In this document: positions 27,082-36,172 of the stretch, in pieces | How positions within the stretch are numbered: position 1 is the stretch's first letter | Layout of the letters: the number at the start of each line of letters is the position of its first letter | Assembly: GCF_036924525.1 (NCBI RefSeq) | Contig: NZ_JAZHRU010000001.1 | Coordinates: 4,865,001-4,929,000 of the forward strand | Source: Bradyrhizobium sp. AZCC 1719 | GTDB taxonomy: Bacteria; Pseudomonadota; Alphaproteobacteria; Rhizobiales; Xanthobacteraceae | Length of the DNA stretch: 64,000 bases | Reading direction: 5' to 3' | Notes under the pieces: model-generated | The model's input: the letters and a program-made list of their open reading frames with translations, nothing else | The model's database searches: none | Told to the model about the DNA's origin: nothing | Translations under genes and position numbers: made by a program

Positions 27082-28206
27082 CTAGATCAGCGACACCAGC
27101 CCGCCGCCGTGACGCTCCAGCCGTCCGGCGAGTTCGAGTTCGAGCAGCACCGTGCGGACGATGGTGGGCGAGAGGCCCGACATCCGGATCAGATCGTCAA
27201 GGCTGACCGGGCTCGGTCCCAGCAGCGCGACGATGCGCTCGCGTTCGCCTGGATCGGTGTTGAAGTCGAGCGGCTCGTCGTCCTCGCGCGCCTCGAGCAT
27301 GATCGGCCGTTCGAGGATCGGCTGAATGGCGTTGATGACGTCGTTCGCTTCGGTGACCAGCGCCGCGCCCTGCTTGATCAGATCGTTGGTGCCGGCGGCG
27401 CGCGGATCGAGCGGCGAGCCGGGCACTGCGAACACTTCGCGGCCCTGTTCGGCGGCCATCCGCGCCGTGATCAGCGATCCCGACCGATGCGCGGCCTCGA
27501 TCACGACGACGCCGAGCGAGGCGCCCGAAATCAGGCGGTTGCGGCGTGGAAAGTCGCGGGCGCGTGGCACGTGGCCGAGCGGCATTTCGGAAATCGCTCC
27601 GCCTTGTTTGAGCAAGATCGCCAGCAAATCTTGATGCTCCGGCGGATAGATCCGGTCGTGGCCGCCGGCCAGCGCCGCGACCGTGCCGCTTTCGATCGTT
27701 GCGCGATGCGCGGCCTGATCGATGCCGCGCGCCAGCCCGGAGATGACAACGAAGCCGGCGTCGCCGAGGTCGCGCGCCAACTGGCCGGCGAATTTCAATC
27801 CGGCGCCGGAAGCATTGCGCGAGCCGACGATCGCGATCATCGGCCGCATCAGCGCGTCGGGCGCACCGCGCACGCCGAGTAGCGGCGGCGGATCGTCGAG
27901 GGTCGCCAGCCGCGGCGGGTAGGCGGCTTCGCCCGGCGCCACCAGCGAGACGCCGATCTTGTTGGCCGCAGCGATCTCGGTCCGCGCCTCCTCCTCGCTG
28001 CAGATGCGCCCTGAACGCGCAGCGCCGCCACGCCGCGCCAGTTCGGGCAGCCGCTCCAGCGCCCCACGCGCATTGCCGAAATGACTGATGAGCGAGTTGA
28101 AGGTGCGCGGGCCGACATTGTCGCTGCGGATCAGGCGCAGCCGGTCGATCCGCTCGGCGTCGGTGAGGTGAAGGGTGGGAATGGTATGTGGCGTCCGGTC
28201 ATGCAT
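27082..28206 (-). CDS. dprA: DNA processing protein DprA
   Basis: A 374-residue protein. The Rossmann fold domain runs from about 90-300, with [49 protein letters not shown] and [22 protein letters not shown]-terminal winged-helix-like domain (about 315-370) follows. DprA loads RecA on incoming single-stranded DNA during transformation and is conserved in non-competent bacteria too. It is a lone minus-strand gene, 132 bp from the HxlR gene. Confidence 0.94.
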   Translation of the reverse strand: MHDRTPHTIPTLHLTDAERIDRLRLIRSDNVGPRTFNSLISHFGNARGALERLPELARRGGAARSGRICSEEEARTEIAAANKIGVSLVAPGEAAYPPRLATLDDPPPLLGVRGAPDALMRPMIAIVGSRNASGAGLKFAGQLARDLGDAGFVVISGLARGIDQAAHRATIESGTVAALAGGHDRIYPPEHQDLLAILLKQGGAISEMPLGHVPRARDFPRRNRLISGASLGVVVIEAAHRSGSLITARMAAEQGREVFAVPGSPLDPRAAGTNDLIKQGAALVTEANDVINAIQPILERPIMLEAREDDEPLDFNTDPGERERIVALLGPSPVSLDDLIRMSGLSPTIVRTVLLELELAGRLERHGGGLVSLI

Positions 28207-28273
28207 GCGGACGCAGCTTTGCCCAACCTGAGATTGCGATCAACCTGTTTGACGCAAAAACGTCCTGAGCTTG

Positions 28274-28483
28274 TTAGCGGCAGCAGGCAGCTTTGCCGCT
28301 TTCCTGAACGGGAGGACACGGCACGGAGCCGTACGAGCAGAACACGCAGCAGTCGCCCGCCAGCGGCTTCAGCCTCTCGCCGCAGCCTTGGCAGATATAA
28401 AAAAACTGGCAGGCGTCCGTTGGCATTTGCTCATCGGCTTGATGGTTGCAGCGCGGACAGGTCAGGATGGATTCAAGCTGCAT
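28274..28483 (-). CDS. Cysteine-rich small protein with GDCCVFCSYG motif
   Basis: A 69-residue protein starting MQLESILTCPRCNHQADEQM. It has CPRC, CQGCGE and GDCCVFCSYGSVPCPP, eleven Cys in all including a CC near the end. The pattern indicates a metal-binding, possibly zinc or soft-metal, protein. I recognise the GDCCVFCSYG segment as recurring in short bacterial proteins often near metal-resistance genes, but no metal gene lies here. It is divergent from the amidase. Confidence 0.75.
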   Translation of the reverse strand: MQLESILTCPRCNHQADEQMPTDACQFFYICQGCGERLKPLAGDCCVFCSYGSVPCPPVQESGKAACCR

Positions 28484-28567
28484 CAGGAGTCACGGATAAC
28501 TTTGACAGCGGCGGATCAATCATATTCCATCCAGCCGCCACAATCAAAAGCCGCAGGACCACGCCCC

Positions 28568-29809
28568 ATGATCTCGCTCGCCGGCCTCCAGCGCCGCATC
28601 GATGCAGGCGAGCTTTCACCCGATGCCGCCGTCGCGCAGTCGATGGAAGCGATCACCACACAGGACAGGACGATTGGCGCTTTCGTCTGCCGTGCCGAAA
28701 ATCTGCGCGCGGCAAGCACCGGACCGCTGCGCGGCATCGCGGTGGGCATCAAGGACATCATGGATACCGCGGAGTTTCCGACCGAGATGGGCTCGCCGAT
28801 CTACCGGGGATATCGACCGCGCGGCGACGCTGCCGTCGTGATGATGCTGAAGCAGGCGGGCGCCAGCATCATCGGCAAGACCACAACGACGGCATTCGCC
28901 TCGCTGGATCCGACACCGACGCTCAATCCGCACAACAAGGGTCATACACCCGGCGGGTCGTCATCGGGCTCTGCCGCAGCGGTTGCGGCCGGCATGATCC
29001 CGTTGGCACTGGGGACGCAGACCGGCGGTTCGGTGATCCGGCCGGCCTCGTTCTGTGGCGTCGCCGCGATCAAGCCGTCCTACCACGTGCTGCCGACGGT
29101 CGGGGTGAAATGCTATTCGTGGACGCTCGATACAGTCGGGCTGTTCGCGGCCGGCGTCGATGACCTCGCGCGCGGGTTATCGGCAATGACCGGCCGGCCC
29201 GAATTGCTTCTGCCGCCCACGATTTCAACACCACGCATCGGCGTCGTGATCCAGGATTTCGCGGGCGCGCCGGAAGCGTCAGGCGAGGCTGCATTGCGGA
29301 TTGCGAAGCGGGCGGTGGAGAAAGCCGGTGCCCCGGTGCGCGCATTGGATTTGCCCAAAATTGTTGCCGAGGCATGGTTGGCGCAACCGGTCGTGCAAGA
29401 GTTTGAGGCGCATCGGGCGCTCGCCTGGGAGTATCGTGAACATTACGCGGAAATGGCGCCGCTCTTGCGGGCCAAGCTGGATGGGAGCAGGGACACAACG
29501 CCCGCCGCCTATGACGCGGCGATTAGAATAGCGGACCGCGCCAGACAAGCGCTGGAAAAAGTGTTCGATGAGGTCGATGTGCTGCTGACCTTCTCCGCAC
29601 CAGGTGCTGCCCCGCGGGGTTTGGCTTCGACCGGCGACGCCCGTTACAATCGGCTATGGACGCTGATGGGCGTACCCTGCGTCAACGTTCCGGCTTTTGT
29701 GGCGGGCGTCAACTTGCCGGTGGGCGTGCAGGTGATTGCGAGATACGGCGCGGATGCGCAAGCACTGGCGGCGGCGCGGTTTGTGGAAGACGCGCTTGCC
29801 CGGAAATAA
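28568..29809 (+). CDS. Amidase signature family protein
   Basis: A 413-residue enzyme with the Ser-cisSer-Lys triad: Lys in AVGIKDIMDTAEF, GGSSSGSAAAVAAGMIPLALGTQTGGSVIRPASFCG carrying the Ser-rich motif (shown here split in the sequence), and a C-terminal PCVNVPAF. The family hydrolyses amides, including GatA, but this is shorter and distinct from the gatA at 44089. I chose the ATG at 28568; upstream in-frame codons cover the promoter region. The substrate is unknown. higBA follows 51 bp downstream. Confidence 0.88.
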   Translation: MISLAGLQRRIDAGELSPDAAVAQSMEAITTQDRTIGAFVCRAENLRAASTGPLRGIAVGIKDIMDTAEFPTEMGSPIYRGYRPRGDAAVVMMLKQAGASIIGKTTTTAFASLDPTPTLNPHNKGHTPGGSSSGSAAAVAAGMIPLALGTQTGGSVIRPASFCGVAAIKPSYHVLPTVGVKCYSWTLDTVGLFAAGVDDLARGLSAMTGRPELLLPPTISTPRIGVVIQDFAGAPEASGEAALRIAKRAVEKAGAPVRALDLPKIVAEAWLAQPVVQEFEAHRALAWEYREHYAEMAPLLRAKLDGSRDTTPAAYDAAIRIADRARQALEKVFDEVDVLLTFSAPGAAPRGLASTGDARYNRLWTLMGVPCVNVPAFVAGVNLPVGVQVIARYGADAQALAAARFVEDALARK

Positions 29810-29828
29810 ATGCCAACGAGCTTGTTGC

Positions 29829-29841
29829 TCCCATAATGGGA
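29829..29841. promoter_or_regulatory. Putative HigA operator
   Basis: TCCCAT-A-ATGGGA is a perfect 6-bp inverted repeat around one base, 20 bp before the higB start. HigA antitoxins usually bind short palindromes in their own promoter, so this is the likely autoregulatory site. Confidence 0.5.
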
Positions 29842-29860
29842 CCATGATATGTGATAACGA

Positions 29861-30184
29861 ATGAGAGTTATTGCTCGCCGCACGTTGCGAGAATTCGTGC
29901 AGAGGCTTTCCGGCAGGAAGGACCAACCGGCAGTAAAAGCGGCGCTGGATGCATGGTTCGACGAAGTGAGCAAGGCTTCGTGGAAGAGCACGGCGGAGGT
30001 CAAGCGTCGCTATGCCACGGCAAGTATCGTCAGCGCGGAGCGGATCGTCTTCAACATCAAGGGTAATGACTATCGACTTGTAGTGGCTGTCGATTTCGAA
30101 AAGGGCATTGTCTGGATCAAATGGATCGGCACGCATAGAGCCTACGACAAGATCGACGTGACGGAGGTGCGATATGGCGACTGA
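29861..30184 (+). CDS. higB: Type II toxin HigB, mRNA interferase
   Basis: A 107-residue toxin of the RelE/HigB superfamily: MRVIARRTLREFVQR, ALDAWFDEVSKASWKSTAEVKRRYATASIVS and ERIVFNIKGNDYRLVVAVDFEKGIVWIKWIGTHRAYDKID, with the C-terminal WIKWIGTHxxYDKID typical of HigB. It cleaves ribosome-bound mRNA. The stop overlaps the higA start by 11 bp, and the order is toxin-first, as usual for HigBA. The upstream palindrome at 29829 is the likely operator. Confidence 0.92.
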   Translation: MRVIARRTLREFVQRLSGRKDQPAVKAALDAWFDEVSKASWKSTAEVKRRYATASIVSAERIVFNIKGNDYRLVVAVDFEKGIVWIKWIGTHRAYDKIDVTEVRYGD

Positions 30185-30554
30185 ACTGAAACCGATCCGC
30201 ACCAAGGCGGATTACAAAAACGCGCTTGCCGAGGTTGAACGGCTTTGGGGCGCAAAGAGTGGGACACCGAAGGGTGACCGGCTCGATGTGCTGGCGACAC
30301 TGATCGACGCCTACGAAGCGAAGCACTATCCCATGGATCCGCCGGATCCGATCGAAGCGATCCAATTTCGGATGGAACAGCAAGGCCTTAGCCGCAAGGA
30401 TCTCGAGCCGTTGATCGGCACTCGCGCGCGGGTCGCAGAGGTCATGAATCGCAGGCGTAGTCTGTCAATCGATATGATCCGGCGTCTGCATGAGCAACTC
30501 GGAATTTCTGCCGAGATACTGATCCGCCCGACGCGTGAGGAAGAGGCAGCCTGA
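30174..30554 (+). CDS. higA: Antitoxin HigA
   Basis: A 126-residue antitoxin. The C-terminal XRE-type helix-turn-helix is at about 65-110 (QFRMEQQGLSRKDLEPLIGTRARVAEVMNRRRSLSIDMIRRL in order). The N-terminal part, KADYKNALAEVERLWGAKSGTPKGDRLDVLATLIDAYE, matches the HigA extension that wraps the toxin. It neutralises HigB and represses the operon. The start overlaps higB by 11 bp. plsY lies convergent, 17 bp on. Confidence 0.93.
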   Translation: MATELKPIRTKADYKNALAEVERLWGAKSGTPKGDRLDVLATLIDAYEAKHYPMDPPDPIEAIQFRMEQQGLSRKDLEPLIGTRARVAEVMNRRRSLSIDMIRRLHEQLGISAEILIRPTREEEAA

Positions 30555-30570
30555 TCGGCGGCTCGCTCCG

Positions 30571-31164
30571 CTACCTCGCCCCGATCCGTCCTTCAGTCCC
30601 GGCCTGCAAGCGCTTGATGTTCTCGCTGTGCTTCCAGAACAGCAGCAGCGTCAGCACGACGAACAGCGACGCCAGCGCGGGGTGGCCGAACCACCACAGG
30701 AACAGCGGGGTGACAAACGCGGCGACCAGCGCCGACAGTGACGAATAGCGCGTGGTTAAGGCGGTGGCTAACCAGATCAGGCAGAACATCACGGCCCCCG
30801 GCCAGAACAGGCCGATCAGCACGCCGATATAGGTGGCGACGCCTTTGCCGCCGTTGAATTTGAGCCAGACCGGGAAGAGGTGACCGAGGAAGGCGCCGAG
30901 CGCACCCAGCATCGCCGCATCTGCGCCGCCGAAATAGCCTGCGATCATTACCGCAGCCGTACCCTTGAGCATATCGCCGATCAGCGTCGCAGCGGCGAGA
31001 CCCTTGCGCCCCGTGCGCAATACGTTGGTGGCGCCGATGTTGCCGGAGCCGATCGAGCGCAGGTCCTGCGTGCCTGCGACTGTGGTCAGCACCACCCCGA
31101 AGGGAATCGAGCCCAGCAGATAGCCGAGAACGAATGCCAACGGCAGCCATACTTCAGGTGACAT
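30571..31164 (-). CDS. plsY: Glycerol-3-phosphate acyltransferase PlsY
   Basis: A 197-residue integral membrane protein with about five helices. Motif 1 is [12 protein letters not shown], with GSIPFG before it; motif 2/3 includes [18 protein letters not shown]. PlsY transfers the acyl group from acyl-phosphate to glycerol-3-phosphate in phospholipid synthesis. It is 33 bp downstream of the dihydroorotase-like gene, so pyrB, that gene and plsY probably share a transcript. Confidence 0.95.
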   Translation of the reverse strand: MSPEVWLPLAFVLGYLLGSIPFGVVLTTVAGTQDLRSIGSGNIGATNVLRTGRKGLAAATLIGDMLKGTAAVMIAGYFGGADAAMLGALGAFLGHLFPVWLKFNGGKGVATYIGVLIGLFWPGAVMFCLIWLATALTTRYSSLSALVAAFVTPLFLWWFGHPALASLFVVLTLLLFWKHSENIKRLQAGTEGRIGAR

Positions 31165-31197
31165 CGCCGTTACTCCGCGCGGGCTGGTTCGGACGAA

Positions 31198-32499
31198 TCA
31201 GACGTGTTCATAGACTGTCCGCCCGCCCACGATAGTACGCACGACGCGTCCCGAGAAGCGGGCTTCGTCGAACGGCGTGTTCTTGCACTGCGATTTGAGG
31301 TCGGCAGGATCGAGCACCCAGGGCGTATCGGGGTCGATGACGATCACGTCGGCCGGGGAACCCGCCCGCAGCGTGCCGCCGGGCAGGCCGAGAAGCTCCG
31401 CAGGGCGGGTCGACATCGCCCGGATCAGCGTCTTGAAATCCATTTCGCCGTTGTGGATCAACCGCAGCGCCGCCGGCAGCATGGTCTGCAGCCCGACCGC
31501 GCCGGAAGCCGCTTCCGCGAAAGGCAGCCGCTTCACCTCGACGTCCTGCGGATTATGATCGGACATCACGACATCGACCAGGCCGGAGGCGACCGCTGCG
31601 ACAAGGGCGAGGCGGTCCTCCTCGGTGCGCAGCGGCGGCGAAAGCTTCAGGAAGGTGCGGTAGGGGCCGATGTCGTTTTCGTTCAGGGTGACGTGGTTGA
31701 TCGATACGGAAGCGCTGACGTCGAGGCCGGCGTCGCGCGCGCGCTTCAGGATCTCCAGCGACTCGATCGACGATAGCGAGGCCGCGTGATAGCGCCCGCC
31801 GGTCAACGCTACCAGACGCATATCGCGCTCCAGCATCACGGCCTCGGCGGCGTTGGGAATGCCCGCGAGCCCAAGGCGGGCGGCGAACTCGCCCTCGTTC
31901 ATCACGCCTTCGCCGACGAGATCAGGGTCCTCGGTGTGGTGCACGATCAGCGCGTCGAAATCGCGCGCATAGGTCAGCGCCCGGCGCATCACCTGAGCAT
32001 TGGTGACGCTCTTGTCGCCATCGGTAAAGGCGACCGCGCCGGCGGCCTTCAAGAGGCCGATCTCGGTCATTTCCTGGCCGCCTAGCCCCTTGGTCAGCGC
32101 CGCCATCGGGTGGATGTTGACAATCGCGGTGTCGCGGGCGCGGCGCAGCACGAAGTCGACGGTGGCCGAATTGTCGATGACGGGCGAAGTATCCGGCTGG
32201 CAGATGATGGTGGTGATGCCGCCGGCGGCTGCCGCCTGGCTCGCGGAGGCAAAGGTTTCGCGATGGCTGGCGCCGGGCTCGCCGACAAAGGCGCGCATGT
32301 CGATCAGCCCGGGGGCGACGATCTTGCCGGCGCAATTGACGATGTCGGTACCTTCAGGCACGCCGGCGGCGCCGATGCCGCGCCTGGAGTCACGGATCGT
32401 TCCGTCGGCAATCAGGACGTCGCCGGGGCCGTCAAGGTCCCTGGAGGGATCGACGACACGGGCATTGGCGAGCAGGATCGGGCGGCGGTCAGTCAGCAT
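31198..32499 (-). CDS. pyrC: Dihydroorotase-like protein lacking metal ligands (PyrC'-type)
   Basis: A 433-residue member of the class I dihydroorotase family by overall sequence. However, the DxHxH metal site reads GLIDMRAFVGEPG, with Arg69 and Phe71 in place of the two His. The later HxxH segment reads YHAASLSS, with Ser241 at the ligand His. HHTED (about 187-191) and SDHNP (Asp314) remain. Such non-catalytic proteins, PyrC' in Pseudomonas, assemble with PyrB aspartate carbamoyltransferase. It lies 3 bp after pyrB on the same strand, which supports that role. An active dihydroorotase must be encoded elsewhere. Confidence 0.88.
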   Translation of the reverse strand: MLTDRRPILLANARVVDPSRDLDGPGDVLIADGTIRDSRRGIGAAGVPEGTDIVNCAGKIVAPGLIDMRAFVGEPGASHRETFASASQAAAAGGITTIICQPDTSPVIDNSATVDFVLRRARDTAIVNIHPMAALTKGLGGQEMTEIGLLKAAGAVAFTDGDKSVTNAQVMRRALTYARDFDALIVHHTEDPDLVGEGVMNEGEFAARLGLAGIPNAAEAVMLERDMRLVALTGGRYHAASLSSIESLEILKRARDAGLDVSASVSINHVTLNENDIGPYRTFLKLSPPLRTEEDRLALVAAVASGLVDVVMSDHNPQDVEVKRLPFAEAASGAVGLQTMLPAALRLIHNGEMDFKTLIRAMSTRPAELLGLPGGTLRAGSPADVIVIDPDTPWVLDPADLKSQCKNTPFDEARFSGRVVRTIVGGRTVYEHV

Positions 32500-32502
32500 G
32501 AT

Positions 32503-33456
32503 TTACGCGTTCGGCAGGTTGCGGGCGAGCGCTTCAAGCACCGCCATCCGCACTGCCACTCCCATTTCCACCTGTTCACGGATCAGCGATTGCGCGCCGT
32601 CGGCCACGATCGAGTCGATCTCGACGCCGCGATTCATCGGGCCCGGATGCATCACCAGCGCGTCCGGCTTGGCGTAAGCGAGCTTCTTCTGGTCGAGGCC
32701 GAAATAGTGGAAGTATTCGCCCGATGACGGCACGAAGGAGCCGTTCATGCGCTCGCGCTGCAGCCGCAGCATCATCACGATATCGGCGCCGTTGAGGCCT
32801 TCGCGCATGTCGCGCGCGACCTCGACGCCCATCCGCTCGATGCCACGCGGCAGCAGCGTGGAGGGCGCGACGACGCGGACACGCGCGCCCATGGTGTTGA
32901 GCAGGAGGATATTGGATCGTGCTACGCGGGAGTGCATGACGTCGCCGCAGATCGCGATCACGAGACCTTCCAGCCGGCCTTTATTCCGGCGGATGGTCAG
33001 CGCGTCCAGCAGCGCCTGGGTCGGATGTTCGTGCGCGCCGTCGCCGGCATTGATCACGGAACCGTCAACCTTGCGCGCCAGCAGTTCCACCGCGCCGGAG
33101 GCGTGGTGCCGCACCACCAGGATATCCGGGTGCATGGCGTTGAGCGTCACCGCGGTGTCCATCAGCGTCTCGCCCTTGCGGATCGAGGACGAGGACACCG
33201 ACATGTTCATGACGTCGGCGCCAAGCCGTTTTCCCGCCAGTTCGAACGAGGATTGGGTTCGGGTGGACGCCTCGAAAAACAGGTTCACCTGGGTGCGACC
33301 GCGCAAGGACGTGCGCTTTTTGTCCACCTGGCGGTTGAGCTCGACATATTCCTCGGAAAGGTCGAGCAGGCCGGTAATATCGTCAGCGGAAAGCCCCTCG
33401 ATTCCCAGCAAGTGCCGGTGCCCGAGGACAAAGGTCGATTTCGATGCAGGGGTCAT
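32503..33456 (-). CDS. pyrB: Aspartate carbamoyltransferase catalytic subunit
   Basis: A 317-residue enzyme of pyrimidine synthesis, joining carbamoyl phosphate and aspartate. [20 protein letters not shown] contains the STRT carbamoyl-phosphate loop, and [16 protein letters not shown] and [13 protein letters not shown] are conserved. I chose the ATG at 33456 because it gives [18 protein letters not shown]; ATGs at 33486 and 33495 add unlikely residues. No pyrI regulatory subunit is present; the downstream PyrC'-like gene is the expected structural partner. Confidence 0.96.
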   Translation of the reverse strand: MTPASKSTFVLGHRHLLGIEGLSADDITGLLDLSEEYVELNRQVDKKRTSLRGRTQVNLFFEASTRTQSSFELAGKRLGADVMNMSVSSSSIRKGETLMDTAVTLNAMHPDILVVRHHASGAVELLARKVDGSVINAGDGAHEHPTQALLDALTIRRNKGRLEGLVIAICGDVMHSRVARSNILLLNTMGARVRVVAPSTLLPRGIERMGVEVARDMREGLNGADIVMMLRLQRERMNGSFVPSSGEYFHYFGLDQKKLAYAKPDALVMHPGPMNRGVEIDSIVADGAQSLIREQVEMGVAVRMAVLEALARNLPNA

Positions 33457-33646
33457 TAAAGCGAGAGCTATAGGCAGAGATGCCATGCAGGGCAAGCTTC
33501 AAATCAGAGGTGCCGACTTATCCACTAGCGCTTCGGCGGCAAGGTAAACGGGCCTCCCAGTGTTCCGTGCCCCGGGGATTCCACTAGAATGGCCGGGATC
33601 GGCAGACGGTACATCGGGCCATGGAAAACGTGCGGCATTTCACTCA

Positions 33647-34450
33647 ATGCATTCGGATCATGTGGGCGCTGGCGTGATCGTCGGCAGGGGTGCGGGAAGG
33701 CGGATGACACTCGCGGCGATGTTCGCGGCGGGTTGCATCGCCAGCGCCGCCGCGCAGGCGCCAAAACTGCCCGCCGGTTTCGTTTATCTGCGCGATATCG
33801 ATCCGACCATCATCCAGGATATCCGCTACGCCGGCTCGAACAATTTTGTCGGCCGTCCACTGCGGGGTTATGCGGCTGCCGAATGCGTGGTGAAGCGCGA
33901 TGTTGGCGTGCTCTTGAAGAGCGTTCAGGAAGAACTCGCGCTGCAGAACCTGTCGCTGAAGATGTTCGATTGCTACCGCCCGACGCGCGCGGTGGCCGAC
34001 ATGGTGGCCTGGTCGCGCGATGGCCGCGAAACGCCGGCGCAGAAGCGCTACAATCCATCGTTCAGCAAGGCCGACCTGTTTCGCCTGGGCTATATTGCCG
34101 AACGTTCCGGGCATTCGACCGGAGCTGCGCTCGATCTCACATTGGTTGATCTGAAGGCCGACAATTCGGCAACCTTCGATCCCGCCAAGGATTATGCCGA
34201 CTGCATCGCCAACGTGAACCTGCGCGCGCCGGAAGGCAGCGTCGACATGGGCACCGGCTACGATTGTTCCGACGCCAGGTCGCACACGGCGGCGAAATCC
34301 ATCACCGCGGCGCAACGCCGCTGGCGCGAGAAGCTGGTTCAGGTGATGGCGCGGCGAGGATTTGTAAACTATTCGAAGGAGTGGTGGCACTTTTCGCTGC
34401 CGGGCGCGGGCGGGCGGGCCTATGATTTCCCGATCACGCCGCGGAAGTGA
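33647..34450 (+). CDS. D-alanyl-D-alanine dipeptidase, VanX/DdpX-like (M15D)
   Basis: A 267-residue exported zinc peptidase. After a hydrophobic signal-like stretch (RMTLAAMFAAGCIASAAAQA) come FDCYRPTRAVADM, SGHSTGAALDLTLVD with the SxHxxGxAxD zinc ligands, and KEWWHFSLPG with the ExxWH catalytic segment. The start is uncertain: ATG 33647, GTG 33674 and ATG 33704 are all possible. The family cleaves D-Ala-D-Ala; in a Gram-negative without vancomycin genes it probably serves peptidoglycan recycling. No van genes are near. It ends 22 bp before the AidB-like gene. Confidence 0.88.
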   Translation: MHSDHVGAGVIVGRGAGRRMTLAAMFAAGCIASAAAQAPKLPAGFVYLRDIDPTIIQDIRYAGSNNFVGRPLRGYAAAECVVKRDVGVLLKSVQEELALQNLSLKMFDCYRPTRAVADMVAWSRDGRETPAQKRYNPSFSKADLFRLGYIAERSGHSTGAALDLTLVDLKADNSATFDPAKDYADCIANVNLRAPEGSVDMGTGYDCSDARSHTAAKSITAAQRRWREKLVQVMARRGFVNYSKEWWHFSLPGAGGRAYDFPITPRK

Positions 34451-34472
34451 TTTAACCGTTTCAGGATCAGCC

Positions 34473-36116
34473 ATGAGCCAGGCAACATTTTCGACCCACG
34501 AGGTCTTCAACCAGTCGCCGCCATTTTGGGATGTCGATCTATACGTGGCCGACCGGCCGCTGCTCGATGCAGTCGCTGCCAATGGCGGCGCTGCAGCAGA
34601 GGGGGAGCTGTCTGACTTCGGCAAGCATTGGGGTTCTGCGGCAATGGCGGAGCGCGGCCGCATTGCCAACGAGAATACGCCCAAGCTGCGCACCTTCGAT
34701 TCACGCGGCAATCGCCGCGACGAGGTCGAGTTTCACCCTGCCTATCACGAACTGATGGCGCATAGTGCGCATGCCGGCGTGCATAATTCGACCTGGACCG
34801 CCGACGGCAAACCGGCCGGCGGTGCCTCCGAAGTGGTGCGCGCGGCAAAATTCTACATGGCAGCACAAGTCGAGACCGGGCATCTCTGCCCGATCACCAT
34901 GACGCGCGCGTCGGTGGCGGCGCTTGCGGAACAGCCTGACCTATTGGCGAAGGTGATGCCGGTCGTCGCGACGCGTTCCTATGACCCGAGCTTTGCGCCG
35001 TGGCCGACAAAACGCGGCATGACGCTCGGCATGGGCATGACCGAGAAGCAGGGTGGCACCGACGTCCGCTCCAATATGACCCGAGCGGAGCGTGACGGGG
35101 ACGTCTACCGCATCACCGGACACAAATGGTTCATGTCGGCGCCGATGTGCGACGCCTTCCTGGTGCTGGCGCAGGCGGATCAGGGATTGACCTGCTTCTT
35201 CATGCCGCGCTTTGCCCCGGACGGCTCGGTCAACGCGATCCGGTTCCAGCGGCTGAAAGACAAGCTCGGCAACCGCTCGAACGCCTCCTCGGAAGTTGAG
35301 TTTCACAGCGCCTACGCCGAGCGCGTCGGCGCCGAGGGCAAGGGCATCCGAACCATCATCCAGATGGTGCAGTTGACGCGGCAGGATTGCGCGATTGCTT
35401 CCGCCGGGCTGATGCGATCGGGCCTGGCGCATGCGCTGCATCATGCACGGCACCGCAGCGTGTTCCAGAAACATCTCGCCGACCAGCCATTGATGCAGGC
35501 GGTGCTGTCGGACATGGCGCTGCATGTCGAGGCCACCGTCGCGCTGGTGATGCGGCTATGCCGTTCGTTCGATCGCGCTCCCCTTGACGCCAAGGAAGCC
35601 GCCTATATGCGGCTGCTGACGCCCGCCATCAAATACTGGGTCTGCAAGAGCGCGCCGGGCTTTCTCTATGAGGCGATGGAGTGCCTCGGCGGCAATGGCT
35701 ACGTGGAGGAGGGCATTCTGGCGCGGCATTACCGGGAGTCGCCGGTCAATGCGATCTGGGAAGGCTCCGGCAATGTGATGTGCCTCGACGTGCTGCGCGC
35801 GCTGTCGCGCGAGCCCGAAGCAGCCTCCGGCATCGTGCATGAACTGACCGGAGAGACGCTCGGATTGCCGGGCGCGGGTGAAGCCACCGCGTTCATCGGC
35901 AAGGCATTCCACCGGCCGGACAGCGAGCGTGTGGCGCGGCTGGCGGTCGAAAAACTGGCGCTGCTGGCTGCTGCTGCTGCGCTCAATGCCGTGTCGCCAC
36001 GGCATGCCGAGTTGTTCGCAAGCACGCGCCTTGCCGGCAACCACGCCGGCATGTATGGCGCAGTCGATCTGGATAGTGGTTATGTCCGCGGCCTTCTGGA
36101 GCGCGCGCTGCCGTGA
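34473..36116 (+). CDS. aidB: Acyl-CoA dehydrogenase, AidB-like
   Basis: A 547-residue protein. LGMGMTEKQGGTDVRSNMTRA is the AidB form of the flavin-binding loop, and ITGHKWFMSAPMCDAFLVLA and ECLGGNGYVEEGILARHYRESPVNAIWEGSGNVM fit the family. The length matches E. coli AidB, which has an extra C-terminal DNA-binding domain and protects DNA from alkylation. The ATG at 34473 follows AGGA. Whether it acts in the alkylation response or in fatty-acid breakdown is not shown by the sequence; neighbours give no hint. Confidence 0.88.
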   Translation: MSQATFSTHEVFNQSPPFWDVDLYVADRPLLDAVAANGGAAAEGELSDFGKHWGSAAMAERGRIANENTPKLRTFDSRGNRRDEVEFHPAYHELMAHSAHAGVHNSTWTADGKPAGGASEVVRAAKFYMAAQVETGHLCPITMTRASVAALAEQPDLLAKVMPVVATRSYDPSFAPWPTKRGMTLGMGMTEKQGGTDVRSNMTRAERDGDVYRITGHKWFMSAPMCDAFLVLAQADQGLTCFFMPRFAPDGSVNAIRFQRLKDKLGNRSNASSEVEFHSAYAERVGAEGKGIRTIIQMVQLTRQDCAIASAGLMRSGLAHALHHARHRSVFQKHLADQPLMQAVLSDMALHVEATVALVMRLCRSFDRAPLDAKEAAYMRLLTPAIKYWVCKSAPGFLYEAMECLGGNGYVEEGILARHYRESPVNAIWEGSGNVMCLDVLRALSREPEAASGIVHELTGETLGLPGAGEATAFIGKAFHRPDSERVARLAVEKLALLAAAAALNAVSPRHAELFASTRLAGNHAGMYGAVDLDSGYVRGLLERALP

Positions 36117-36172
36117 ACATGTCTCCCACCGTCATGGCCGGGCTCGGCATGACGACATCGAGAAAGTGATTG

